Made by a program: the position numbers and the translations under genes. DNA of 6,372 nucleotides from Weeksellaceae bacterium. GTDB taxonomy: Bacteria > Bacteroidota > Bacteroidia > Flavobacteriales > Weeksellaceae. Position 1 is the first letter of the stretch. The number at the start of each line of letters is the position of its first letter. The notes beneath the pieces were generated by a model. It made no database searches and was not told where the DNA came from. It saw only the letters and a program-made list of their open reading frames with translations. Location of the stretch: NCBI GenBank assembly GCA_028698395.1, contig JAQVDG010000126.1:1-6372 (forward strand), in the 5' to 3' direction. Shown piece after piece: positions 1 to 5,701 of the stretch.

Positions 1-996
1 TCAGGAAAATTAGCTCATTATTTAAAAAACAAAAAAGGAAAAAATCCTTTATTGGTCGCCGGTGACGTGTATCGTCCGGCAGCGATTGACCAATTAAAAG
101 TATTGGGCGAACAAATTGGCGTTCCGGTTTATGCAGAAGAAGAAAATAAAAATCCGGTTCAAATCGCTCAAAATGCGATTGCTAAAGCAAAAGAAGGAAA
201 ACACAATATCATTATTATTGATACTGCCGGTCGTTTAGCAATTGATGAAGCTATGATGAATGAAATTCGTCAGGTTCACCAAACCGTTCAGCCTACCGAA
301 ACCTTATTTGTCGTAGATTCCATGACCGGACAAGATGCGGTAAATACGGCTAAAGCATTTAACGAAGTTTTGGATTACAATGGTGTTGTATTAACGAAAT
401 TAGACGGAGACACTCGCGGTGGAGCGGCTTTAACGATTAAAACCGTTGTTAACAAACCGATTAAATTCATTTCTACCGGTGAGAAAATGGAAGCACTGGA
501 TATTTTCTATCCGGAACGTATGGCAGACCGTATTTTAGGAATGGGAGACGTTGTTTCTTTGGTAGAAAGAGCGCAAGAACAATTTGATGAAGAGGAAGCC
601 AAGCGTTTATCCAAAAAAATCGCAAAAAACACATTCGATTTTGACGATTTTTTAAAGCAAATTCAACAAATCAAACGTATGGGAAATATGAAAGATTTGT
701 TAGGAATGATTCCGGGAGCAGGAAAAGCTTTGAAAAATGTTGAAATTGAAGATGATGCGTTTAAAGGAGTCGAAGCCATTATTCGTTCCATGACACCAAA
801 AGAAAGACAACAACCTACCATCATTGATGCGAGTCGTAAAAAACGAATTGCAAACGGTTCAGGAACTTCAATTCAGGAAGTAAATCAATTGCTAAAACAA
901 TTCTCCGAAATGGGAAAAATGATGCGTTTTATGCAATCTCCGGGCGGAAAGAAAATGATGCAGTCAATGGGAAAAAATAATCCTGAGATGCAATAA
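1..996 (+). CDS. ffh: Signal recognition particle protein Ffh (SRP54), 5'-truncated by window edge
   Basis: This is the GTPase of the signal recognition particle. It binds 4.5S RNA and hydrophobic signal sequences on ribosomes and docks with FtsY to deliver membrane proteins. The frame is open from base 1, giving 331 residues; the family is about 440-450, so roughly 110 residues (N domain and P-loop) lie upstream. The first visible residues, SGKLAHYLK, follow directly after the P-loop. Numbering from the edge, the G domain shows DVYRPAA (22-28), DTAGR (74-78) and TKLDGD (132-137). The methionine-rich M domain runs from about residue 210 to the end and contains the RNA-binding signature SRKKRIANGSGTS (278-290). 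The TTG at position 52 is only an internal codon. All visible motifs are intact, so it appears functional. The next gene starts 121 bases downstream and is unrelated. Confidence 0.97.
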   Translation, partial: SGKLAHYLKNKKGKNPLLVAGDVYRPAAIDQLKVLGEQIGVPVYAEEENKNPVQIAQNAIAKAKEGKHNIIIIDTAGRLAIDEAMMNEIRQVHQTVQPTETLFVVDSMTGQDAVNTAKAFNEVLDYNGVVLTKLDGDTRGGAALTIKTVVNKPIKFISTGEKMEALDIFYPERMADRILGMGDVVSLVERAQEQFDEEEAKRLSKKIAKNTFDFDDFLKQIQQIKRMGNMKDLLGMIPGAGKALKNVEIEDDAFKGVEAIIRSMTPKERQQPTIIDASRKKRIANGSGTSIQEVNQLLKQFSEMGKMMRFMQSPGGKKMMQSMGKNNPEMQ

Positions 997-1011
997 ATTT
1001 TTGCTGATTAC

Positions 1012-1031
1012 TTTTTAAATAAATTTAAAAA
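1012..1031. repeat. Perfect 9-bp AT-only inverted repeat after ffh
   Basis: TTTTTAAAT is followed after two bases by its exact reverse complement ATTTAAAAA, 15 bases beyond the ffh stop codon. It could form a weak hairpin downstream of ffh. It has no G-C pairs and no T-run after the stem on the + strand, so it is a poor intrinsic terminator; AT-rich sequence also forms such palindromes by chance. Confidence 0.3.
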
Positions 1032-1054
1032 CACAGCAACATAAATTATTTTCA

Positions 1055-1062
1055 TAACTTTG
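1055..1062 (+). promoter_or_regulatory. Bacteroidota -7 box (TAACTTTG) upstream of the VWA/OmpA gene
   Basis: TAACTTTG matches the TAnnTTTG -7 consensus used by the primary sigma factor of Bacteroidota. It lies in the gap between ffh and the gene at 1118 and would give an untranslated leader of roughly 50 bases. No TTG -33 element is visible at the usual distance upstream, so the call rests on the -7 box and its intergenic position. Confidence 0.45.
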
Positions 1063-1117
1063 AAATCATTGTAATAAGAAGATAAAACATTGATTTTGAG
1101 TTAATTTTTTTAGTTTT

Positions 1118-3346
1118 ATGCGTTGTGGTTTTTCTGTTTTCTGTTTGATTTTATGCGTTTCACTATTCTCGCAAGAAAAACTTATCCCTCATTTAATTGC
1201 AGAAAAAGGAGAAATTGAATTAATAGAACAAACAGCTAAAATTACAATTGTTGGTGAAAAAACAGATGTATTCCTTCAGCAAAATTTCAAAATTTCTGAA
1301 ACTTCAATAGCTTATTATTTATTTCCGGTAAAAATGAATTCTACTTTGTATGAACTATCGGTTGAATACAAAGGAAACTATTATTTTTTGGATGCTCAGA
1401 ACATGAATCGTGTTCGAAATCAAGTCAATGCAGAAAATAAAAAAGGAAAAAAAATAAATTTAACACATAGTGAAAACTCTTCATATATTCAATTGGAATT
1501 ACCCGAAATCATTCAAAATGATGAATTTAAAATATCTGTTCGCTATATTCAAACCATTCAAAAGGACCAAAACCTGAAAATTTTCCAATTACCCGGATTA
1601 ATAACTGAAAATTATTCAAAAAAACCGGAAGATTTTTCAATTTCTATTGATTTAGCCAGTTCAATTCCGATTCAAAATTCAAAAATTAATCTTCAAAACA
1701 CAGATTTTAATTTGGTTTCAGCGAAACATCATAATGTGGAAATAACTAAATTTCCAATTGACCGGAATGTGAAAATAAGCTTTGAAACACAAAATTCCGA
1801 AATTCAAGCCGGAATGTTGGTTTATGAAGAGAAAGGATGTCGTTATATTTTAGGTTCGGTAGAACCACCTAAAGAAATTGATAAAAAAAATATTGCACCT
1901 CGTGAATATATTTTTGTAATGGATGTTTCAGGTTCTATGTTGGGATTTCCGATTGAAATTTCAAAAGAATTAATCATGCGGGTGGTAAATGATTTAAATT
2001 CAGATGAAAAATTCAATATTTTATTTTTTGCCGGAACCAGTGATTTTTTTGCAGAAAAATCGGTTTATGCAACGCCTGAAAATAAAGAAGCGGTAAAGGA
2101 AATTTTGTCGCAACAAAGAGGAAAAGGAAATACGGAATTGAGCGAAGCTTTACAACAAATTTATCGGTATAAACCGAAACCGGAATATAATCGAATTGTG
2201 GTTTTAATTACGGACGGAATGTTAAATACGTCTAATTTAATGATTCGTGATTTAAGAACGAATTTACCCGATGCACAATATTTTATTTTTGGAATTGGAT
2301 ATGAGATCGGACGAAAAAATCTACAGTTATTGGCATCGGTTACCGGAACAAAAGCGATATTGGTTAATGACCAAAAACAAGCCAAAGCAGAAGCTGACCG
2401 ATTTTTTGAGTGGATTCAATCACCTGTTTTACGTTACATTAAAATCAGTTCAAAAGAATTAAATTTAAATGAAACTTATCCGCAACAATACAATGGATTT
2501 TTGTCCGGTCAATCCAGCCAGTTTATAACTAAAGAATGCAGTCGAAATCGGAATCCTAAGTTAATTCTAACCGGAATAAACGGAGAAGAAATATATGAAA
2601 AAGAATATGGTTTAACTGCTGAATTGCACAATGAAGATTTGTTGATTTTAAAATATCTGTGGAGTATTGAAAAAATAGACTATTTATTACAAGAAGAAGA
2701 ACGTTGCGGTTCGCGTTGCATTCAATCGGGAAAATACCGGAATGAAATTATAAAAATAGGTGAGGAGCTGAATATTTCTACACCTTACACTTCATTTGTC
2801 GAAATAAACCGACTGAAAGATGGGCGAACAATTCCTTCGTATGCGATTACAGAAAGTTCTGTTAGTTTTCAAAATGACTTTGATTCTGATTTTGACGGAG
2901 TTCCGAATACCTTGGACGAATGTCCGTTTGATAAAGGAAATATAAACCGAAAAGGTTGCCCGAATACCAAAGAAGAAAATATAACCTTGGAAATTAATCG
3001 GATGATGGAAGGAATTGAATTTGAATTTGATTCGTATGAAATTCAACCCCAATTTTATGAAAAATTAAATACAGCAGCTGCCATTATTTTAGAAACTGAT
3101 TTAATTTATGAAGTTGAAGGACATACCGATGCAGCCGGAACACCGCAATATAACTTGAATTTATCCATTCAGCGTGCACAAGCCGTAGCTGATTATTTAA
3201 AAACAAAAGGAATTCCCGAAAATCGAATGAAAATTACCGGAAAAGGCGATACAGAACTTCGTCATCCGGAATGTCGTCCACAGGAAATATGCGACGATCA
3301 AAAGAATTTTGAAAATAGACGTGTAATTTTCAAACTTATGAAGTAG
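1118..3346 (+). CDS. Exported VIT-like/VWA/TSP3/OmpA mosaic protein
   Basis: I predict a 742-residue periplasmic or outer-membrane-associated protein held to peptidoglycan by its C-terminus, with a metal-dependent ligand-binding domain. Residues 1-18 form a signal peptide, probably cleaved before Gln19 (LFS/QEK). Residues about 30-150 resemble a divergent VIT domain. A VWA domain (about 262-440) has a complete MIDAS metal site: DVSGS (Asp269, Ser271, Ser273), Thr339 and Asp366 in ITDG. The linker contains STPYTSFV (554-561), a motif common after VWA in VIT-VWA proteins. A TSP3-type calcium motif follows (587-615; Asp589, 591, 593; Cys602 and Cys614). The OmpA domain (about 634-742) keeps Asp671 in GHTD and Arg686, 15 residues apart like the peptidoglycan-contacting Asp271 and Arg286 of E. 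coli OmpA. The start is the first ATG after an in-frame TGA at 1097. There is no lipobox and no T9SS sorting domain. The ligand is unknown. The gene at 3369 begins 22 bases downstream and shares the TSP3 module. Confidence 0.9.
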   Translation: MRCGFSVFCLILCVSLFSQEKLIPHLIAEKGEIELIEQTAKITIVGEKTDVFLQQNFKISETSIAYYLFPVKMNSTLYELSVEYKGNYYFLDAQNMNRVRNQVNAENKKGKKINLTHSENSSYIQLELPEIIQNDEFKISVRYIQTIQKDQNLKIFQLPGLITENYSKKPEDFSISIDLASSIPIQNSKINLQNTDFNLVSAKHHNVEITKFPIDRNVKISFETQNSEIQAGMLVYEEKGCRYILGSVEPPKEIDKKNIAPREYIFVMDVSGSMLGFPIEISKELIMRVVNDLNSDEKFNILFFAGTSDFFAEKSVYATPENKEAVKEILSQQRGKGNTELSEALQQIYRYKPKPEYNRIVVLITDGMLNTSNLMIRDLRTNLPDAQYFIFGIGYEIGRKNLQLLASVTGTKAILVNDQKQAKAEADRFFEWIQSPVLRYIKISSKELNLNETYPQQYNGFLSGQSSQFITKECSRNRNPKLILTGINGEEIYEKEYGLTAELHNEDLLILKYLWSIEKIDYLLQEEERCGSRCIQSGKYRNEIIKIGEELNISTPYTSFVEINRLKDGRTIPSYAITESSVSFQNDFDSDFDGVPNTLDECPFDKGNINRKGCPNTKEENITLEINRMMEGIEFEFDSYEIQPQFYEKLNTAAAIILETDLIYEVEGHTDAAGTPQYNLNLSIQRAQAVADYLKTKGIPENRMKITGKGDTELRHPECRPQEICDDQKNFENRRVIFKLMK

Positions 3347-3351
3347 TTTTG
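3344..3351 (+). promoter_or_regulatory. Possible -7 box (TAGTTTTG) overlapping the VWA/OmpA stop codon
   Basis: TAGTTTTG fits TAnnTTTG and begins at the TAG stop of the upstream gene. A transcript from it would start about 10-15 bases before the ATG at 3369. With only 22 bases between the two genes, co-transcription is equally plausible. No -33 TTG is visible. Confidence 0.25.
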
Positions 3352-3368
3352 TTATTAGAAAGAAAATC

Positions 3369-3665
3369 ATGCGTTTAATTTTACTTATTTTATTTGGTTT
3401 TTTTACACTTTATTCTTGTTCTCAACAAAAAATATTGAATACGAATAAAACTATTGATTCCGATTTGGATGGAGTTTGGGATTACAAAGATGCTTGTCCG
3501 AATGAACCCGGTTCACCTTTCAATATGGGTTGTCCTAAAACGACAGAATTATCAGGAAATATAAACAAAGAACTTTCTACTGATACAGATTTGGACGGAG
3601 TTCCGGACGATAAAGACGAATGCCCTAATGAATACGGTTCGCCCTTTAATCAAGGATGCCCGTGA
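3369..3665 (+). CDS. Small predicted lipoprotein with two TSP3 calcium-binding motifs
   Basis: This 98-residue protein has a lipoprotein-type signal: Met-Arg, a hydrophobic core, then LYSC with Cys17 as the likely lipidated residue. Tyr at -2 is unusual for a lipobox. The residues after Cys (SQQK) lack the acidic stretch typical of surface-export signals in this phylum, so an inward-facing location is the default inference. The mature part holds two TSP3-type motifs, residues 30-56 (DSDLDGV) and 72-98 (DTDLDGV). Each has Asp at alternating positions and a CP...GCP pair with cysteines 12 apart (Cys43/55 and Cys85/97). The protein ends exactly at the second GCP. In Bacteroidota these motifs usually precede an OmpA domain, which is absent here. 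The start ATG has an A/G-rich stretch before it (AGAAAGAAAA). It lies 22 bases after the VWA/OmpA gene, which carries one copy of the same motif, so a common envelope role is plausible. Biochemical function is unknown. Confidence 0.8.
   Translation: MRLILLILFGFFTLYSCSQQKILNTNKTIDSDLDGVWDYKDACPNEPGSPFNMGCPKTTELSGNINKELSTDTDLDGVPDDKDECPNEYGSPFNQGCP
3456..3662 (+). repeat. Two TSP3-type calcium-binding repeats
   Basis: Two 81-base units (3456-3536 and 3582-3662) encode the same 27-residue pattern, DxDxDGVxDxKDxCPNExGSPFNxGCP in outline. They are separated by a 15-residue linker. They resemble each other more closely than the single copy in the upstream gene, which has a different segment between the two cysteines. 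This suggests local duplication within the small gene. Confidence 0.8.
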
Positions 3666-3685
3666 TTTATTTCAAAATTATTGAT

Positions 3686-3693
3686 TAAGTTTG
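3686..3693 (+). promoter_or_regulatory. Bacteroidota -7 box (TAAGTTTG) upstream of the delta-60 repeat gene
   Basis: TAAGTTTG fits TAnnTTTG and lies 29 bases before the ATG at 3723, giving a leader of about 25 bases. It sits inside the extension that a TTG start at 3681 would require, which argues for the ATG. No clear -33 TTG is present. Confidence 0.45.
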
Positions 3694-3722
3694 TTTTAAA
3701 ACTTATCTTAAATTTATTTACA

Positions 3723-5183
3723 ATGAATTACAGAAATATAATGACTCTAATAAGTTGTTTTTGTTTTACGGTTTCTTTCTCACAAAATAATGCAGATATT
3801 GATTTGGATTTTAATATAATCGACGGTTTTGGTCATAACGGAGGTTATCCCGGTTTGGTAAATTCAATAGATTTACAGCAAGATGGAAAAGTCGTAGCCG
3901 GAGGTAATTTTATTTTTTATAACGGTGCTACTTCAAAAAACCTTGCCCGCCTGAATTCAGACGGAAGTTTTGACGATTCTTTTGATGTGGGTGAGAGTTT
4001 TGACAGCTCGGTTTCCCATCTAAAAGTGATGCCTGATGGTAAAATAATGGTTAGTGGAGGATTTACTTCTTACAATGGTCATACCGCCGGGGGTATCATA
4101 CGATTGAATTCTGACGGAAGTATAGACACTACTTTTGATACCGGCACAGGTTTTTTTAATAATTATGGAGCATTGGGGGTATTCTCTTTTGATTTGCAGT
4201 CCGATGGTAAAATAGTAGCCGGAGGAAATATCGATATGTTCAATGATCATATCGTCAATCAGTTGGCAAGAATAAATCCGGATGGCAGCTTTGATGAGAC
4301 TTTTAGTGAGACCAGTGGATTCAGCGCACATCCGATTAGTTCCATTAAAGTACTTCAGGATGATAAAATTTTAGTGGGAGGAAGATTTAATTACAGTTAT
4401 GATGTAGATGGAGAAATGGGCAATACCAATGGAATTGTACGTTTAAATCCCGATGGTACGTATGACTCTGCTTTTCAAACCGGGATTGGCTTTACTTCCG
4501 CAACGAGCTCAACGTCTATTAATGCTATCATAGAACTTACAGACGGTAGATTGCTTCTGGGAGGCAGCTTTACAGCTTATGACGGCATTCCTGTTTATGC
4601 ACTGATTCGTCTTTACCCGGACGGAAGTAGGGACGAAACCTTTCATGTCGTTCCCAATGCGAATCTTATTACCATTACAGATTTGGCTGTACAGAATGAT
4701 GGTAAAATTTTGGTGGGCGGACTTTTTGAAACCTATGACGGCGTGACCTCAAAAAACATAGTGCGTTTGCATGAAAACGGCGAAGTCGATACTTCTTTTG
4801 ATGTGGGAACAGGGTTCGACCAAGGAGTAAAAGGAATCAGAATACAAGAAGATGGAAAAATAGTGGTTAGCGGGAGTTTTTCTTATTACAATGGAAACAA
4901 CTACAAGGGAATCATTCGTTTAATGGGTACTCCGACTTTATCAGTAGCTCAAATTAATAATGAATCTTTAAAAATATATCCAAATCCTACATCGGATGTT
5001 CTGTATTTTTCCTTTCCACTTAGTAAAATAGATTTATTTGGTCGGGAGGGAAAAAAGATTTTCGAATCAGACATAAAAACTGATTCATTAAATATAAAAC
5101 AACTTCCTCAAGGTACTTATTTTATCAGAGCTAAAACTGAAAACGGCGAGATTTACAAAGCAAAATTTATAAAGAAGAATTAA
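3723..5183 (+). CDS. Secreted delta-60 repeat protein with T9SS type A sorting domain
   Basis: This 486-residue protein is predicted to be exported by Sec and then moved across the outer membrane by the type IX secretion system. A signal peptide (residues 1-20, ending VSFS) is probably cleaved before Gln21. Seven delta-60-type repeats follow (about 47-401), each with a DGK-(hydrophobic)-GG(x)F core and most with an RLNxDGSxDxxF segment. The DGK-equivalent Asp residues are at 54, 105, 161, 213, 274, 326 and 377, a spacing of 51-61. Residues about 411-486 match the type A T9SS C-terminal domain: KIYPNPTSDVL (417-427), then IDLFGREGKK, LPQGTYFIRA and KAKFIKK at the end. I chose ATG 3723 over an in-frame TTG at 3681 because it directly begins a normal signal peptide and lies after a -7 box. 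The repeats may fold as a beta-propeller; the ligand or substrate is unknown. It starts 57 bases after the TSP3 lipoprotein gene and is followed by a probable terminator. Confidence 0.9.
   Translation: MNYRNIMTLISCFCFTVSFSQNNADIDLDFNIIDGFGHNGGYPGLVNSIDLQQDGKVVAGGNFIFYNGATSKNLARLNSDGSFDDSFDVGESFDSSVSHLKVMPDGKIMVSGGFTSYNGHTAGGIIRLNSDGSIDTTFDTGTGFFNNYGALGVFSFDLQSDGKIVAGGNIDMFNDHIVNQLARINPDGSFDETFSETSGFSAHPISSIKVLQDDKILVGGRFNYSYDVDGEMGNTNGIVRLNPDGTYDSAFQTGIGFTSATSSTSINAIIELTDGRLLLGGSFTAYDGIPVYALIRLYPDGSRDETFHVVPNANLITITDLAVQNDGKILVGGLFETYDGVTSKNIVRLHENGEVDTSFDVGTGFDQGVKGIRIQEDGKIVVSGSFSYYNGNNYKGIIRLMGTPTLSVAQINNESLKIYPNPTSDVLYFSFPLSKIDLFGREGKKIFESDIKTDSLNIKQLPQGTYFIRAKTENGEIYKAKFIKKN
3861..4925 (+). 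repeat. Seven degenerate in-frame repeats encoding delta-60 units
   Basis: Seven tandem units of about 150-180 bases encode the delta-60 motif. The most conserved DNA is the core GATGGTAAAAT-(A/T)-rich-GGAGG and a downstream GACGGAAGT-like stretch encoding DGS. The seventh unit stops after IIRLMG and lacks the DGSxDxxF strand. Divergence between units is high, so this is an old protein-level repeat, not a recent DNA expansion. Confidence 0.85.
4953..5183 (+). other. T9SS type A C-terminal sorting domain (coding segment)
   Basis: The last 76 codons of the delta-60 repeat gene encode the secretion signal recognised by the type IX system. The visible marks are YPNPTSD, a central IDLFGREGK segment, LPQGTYFIRA and a basic C-terminal end. 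In this family the domain is removed at the surface and the protein is released or attached to a lipopolysaccharide. Its presence implies that the genome encodes a T9SS elsewhere. Confidence 0.9.
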
Positions 5184-5207
5184 AAATCCGTTTAAAGAGT
5201 CGGTTTT
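5183..5207 (+). terminator. Probable intrinsic terminator after the delta-60 repeat gene
   Basis: AAAA-T-CCG (5183-5190) pairs with CGGTTTT (5201-5207) around a 10-base loop, with T5187 as a single bulge. The stem's 3' arm supplies the T-run (TTTTATT). It overlaps the last base of the stop codon, and this AAAA-CCG/CGG-TTTT layout is common at gene ends in flavobacteria. The stem is short, so strength is uncertain. Confidence 0.5.
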
Positions 5208-5241
5208 ATTAGAGATATGAGTAATTCCCGTAAAATAATTA

Positions 5242-5249
5242 TACTTTTG
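5242..5249 (+). promoter_or_regulatory. Bacteroidota -7 box (TACTTTTG) just upstream of the small membrane protein gene
   Basis: TACTTTTG fits TAnnTTTG and ends five bases before the ATG at 5255. It follows the predicted terminator, as expected for a new transcription unit. A start site at the usual distance would fall on or next to the ATG, implying a leaderless or nearly leaderless message. No -33 TTG is visible. Confidence 0.45.
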
Positions 5250-5254
5250 TAAAA

Positions 5255-5629
5255 ATGTTTAAAACAAAAAATCATATCAGAAACACTCAACATATCGTTT
5301 TGATGTGGTTTGTTTTGTTTGCATTAAGTCCTTGTGTGGTCAAAGAAGCTTTTTTCGGTATATCCAATACGGAATATGCTAAACCGTTCAACAAGACACG
5401 AACAATTACACCAACAAATTCCTGTCAATATTCCCAAAATGAAAAGCAACAAATTTCAGTTGTAAAACAGTCGGACATTAATAAAGAAATTGAGCCATTT
5501 GTGGTATCAGAAAATTTGTTTTTTGCAGTTCGTTCCATCAAAATAAACAATAAGTATTCTAAAAATTCTTCGGGCAACAGTCCACCGAAATATATTTTAT
5601 ATAAACGCTTGAAACTTCATATAGCCTAA
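5255..5629 (+). CDS. Small membrane-anchored protein of unknown function, upstream of doxD
   Basis: I do not recognise a named family. The 124-residue product begins with a basic segment (KTKNHIR), then a hydrophobic stretch at about residues 13-29 that could be a membrane anchor or uncleaved signal. A polar region follows, with one other cysteine (Cys27 lies in the anchor, Cys57 beyond it). A second, weaker hydrophobic patch is at about 82-93. The C-terminus ends PPKYILYKRLKLHIA. From memory, small flavobacterial proteins with similar P-x-(Y/F)-L-x-Y-(K/R)-x-L tails occur next to DoxX-type genes, but I cannot verify this here. An alternative start is ATG 5303 (residue 17), which would remove the basic n-region; the first ATG gives the better signal-anchor profile. 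The DoxD gene follows after 72 bases with no promoter-like box between, so co-transcription is likely. Confidence 0.65.
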   Translation: MFKTKNHIRNTQHIVLMWFVLFALSPCVVKEAFFGISNTEYAKPFNKTRTITPTNSCQYSQNEKQQISVVKQSDINKEIEPFVVSENLFFAVRSIKINNKYSKNSSGNSPPKYILYKRLKLHIA

Positions 5630-5701
5630 CAAAATAACTTCTTCTTGAGCAAAGTTGAAGAGCTATAATATTTTTTCACGTTTAATTAAAATATAAATTC
5701 A

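Noticed and set aside
2161..2385. Minus-strand open frame inside the VWA domain
   Set aside because: It lies wholly within a well-supported coding region with conserved domains and has no recognisable protein features.
2271..2462. Second plus-strand frame inside the VWA domain
   Set aside because: It overlaps the VWA coding region out of frame, is only 63 codons long, and has no independent support.
2792..3052. Minus-strand open frame opposite the TSP3/OmpA region
   Set aside because: It is a shadow of the conserved plus-strand protein; its composition (Phe/Ile/Arg-rich) is typical of antisense of AT-rich coding DNA.
3681..3722. Upstream TTG start extending the delta-60 repeat protein by 14 residues
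   Set aside because: The extension puts a second hydrophobic stretch before a good signal peptide and contains a -7 promoter box; ATG 3723 fits better.
4020..4331. Minus-strand open frame opposite delta-60 repeats
   Set aside because: It mirrors the repeats on the real coding strand and shows no signal or domain of its own.
5639..5662. Hairpin TTCTTC/GAAGAG before the DoxD-like gene as a terminator
   Set aside because: The stem is six pairs with one wobble and a 12-base loop, and the T-run (5671-5676) lies eight bases away, so termination is not convincing.
5681..5690. Palindrome TTTAATTAAA as an operator
   Set aside because: Ten-base AT-only palindromes are expected by chance in such sequence, and there is no flanking symmetry.
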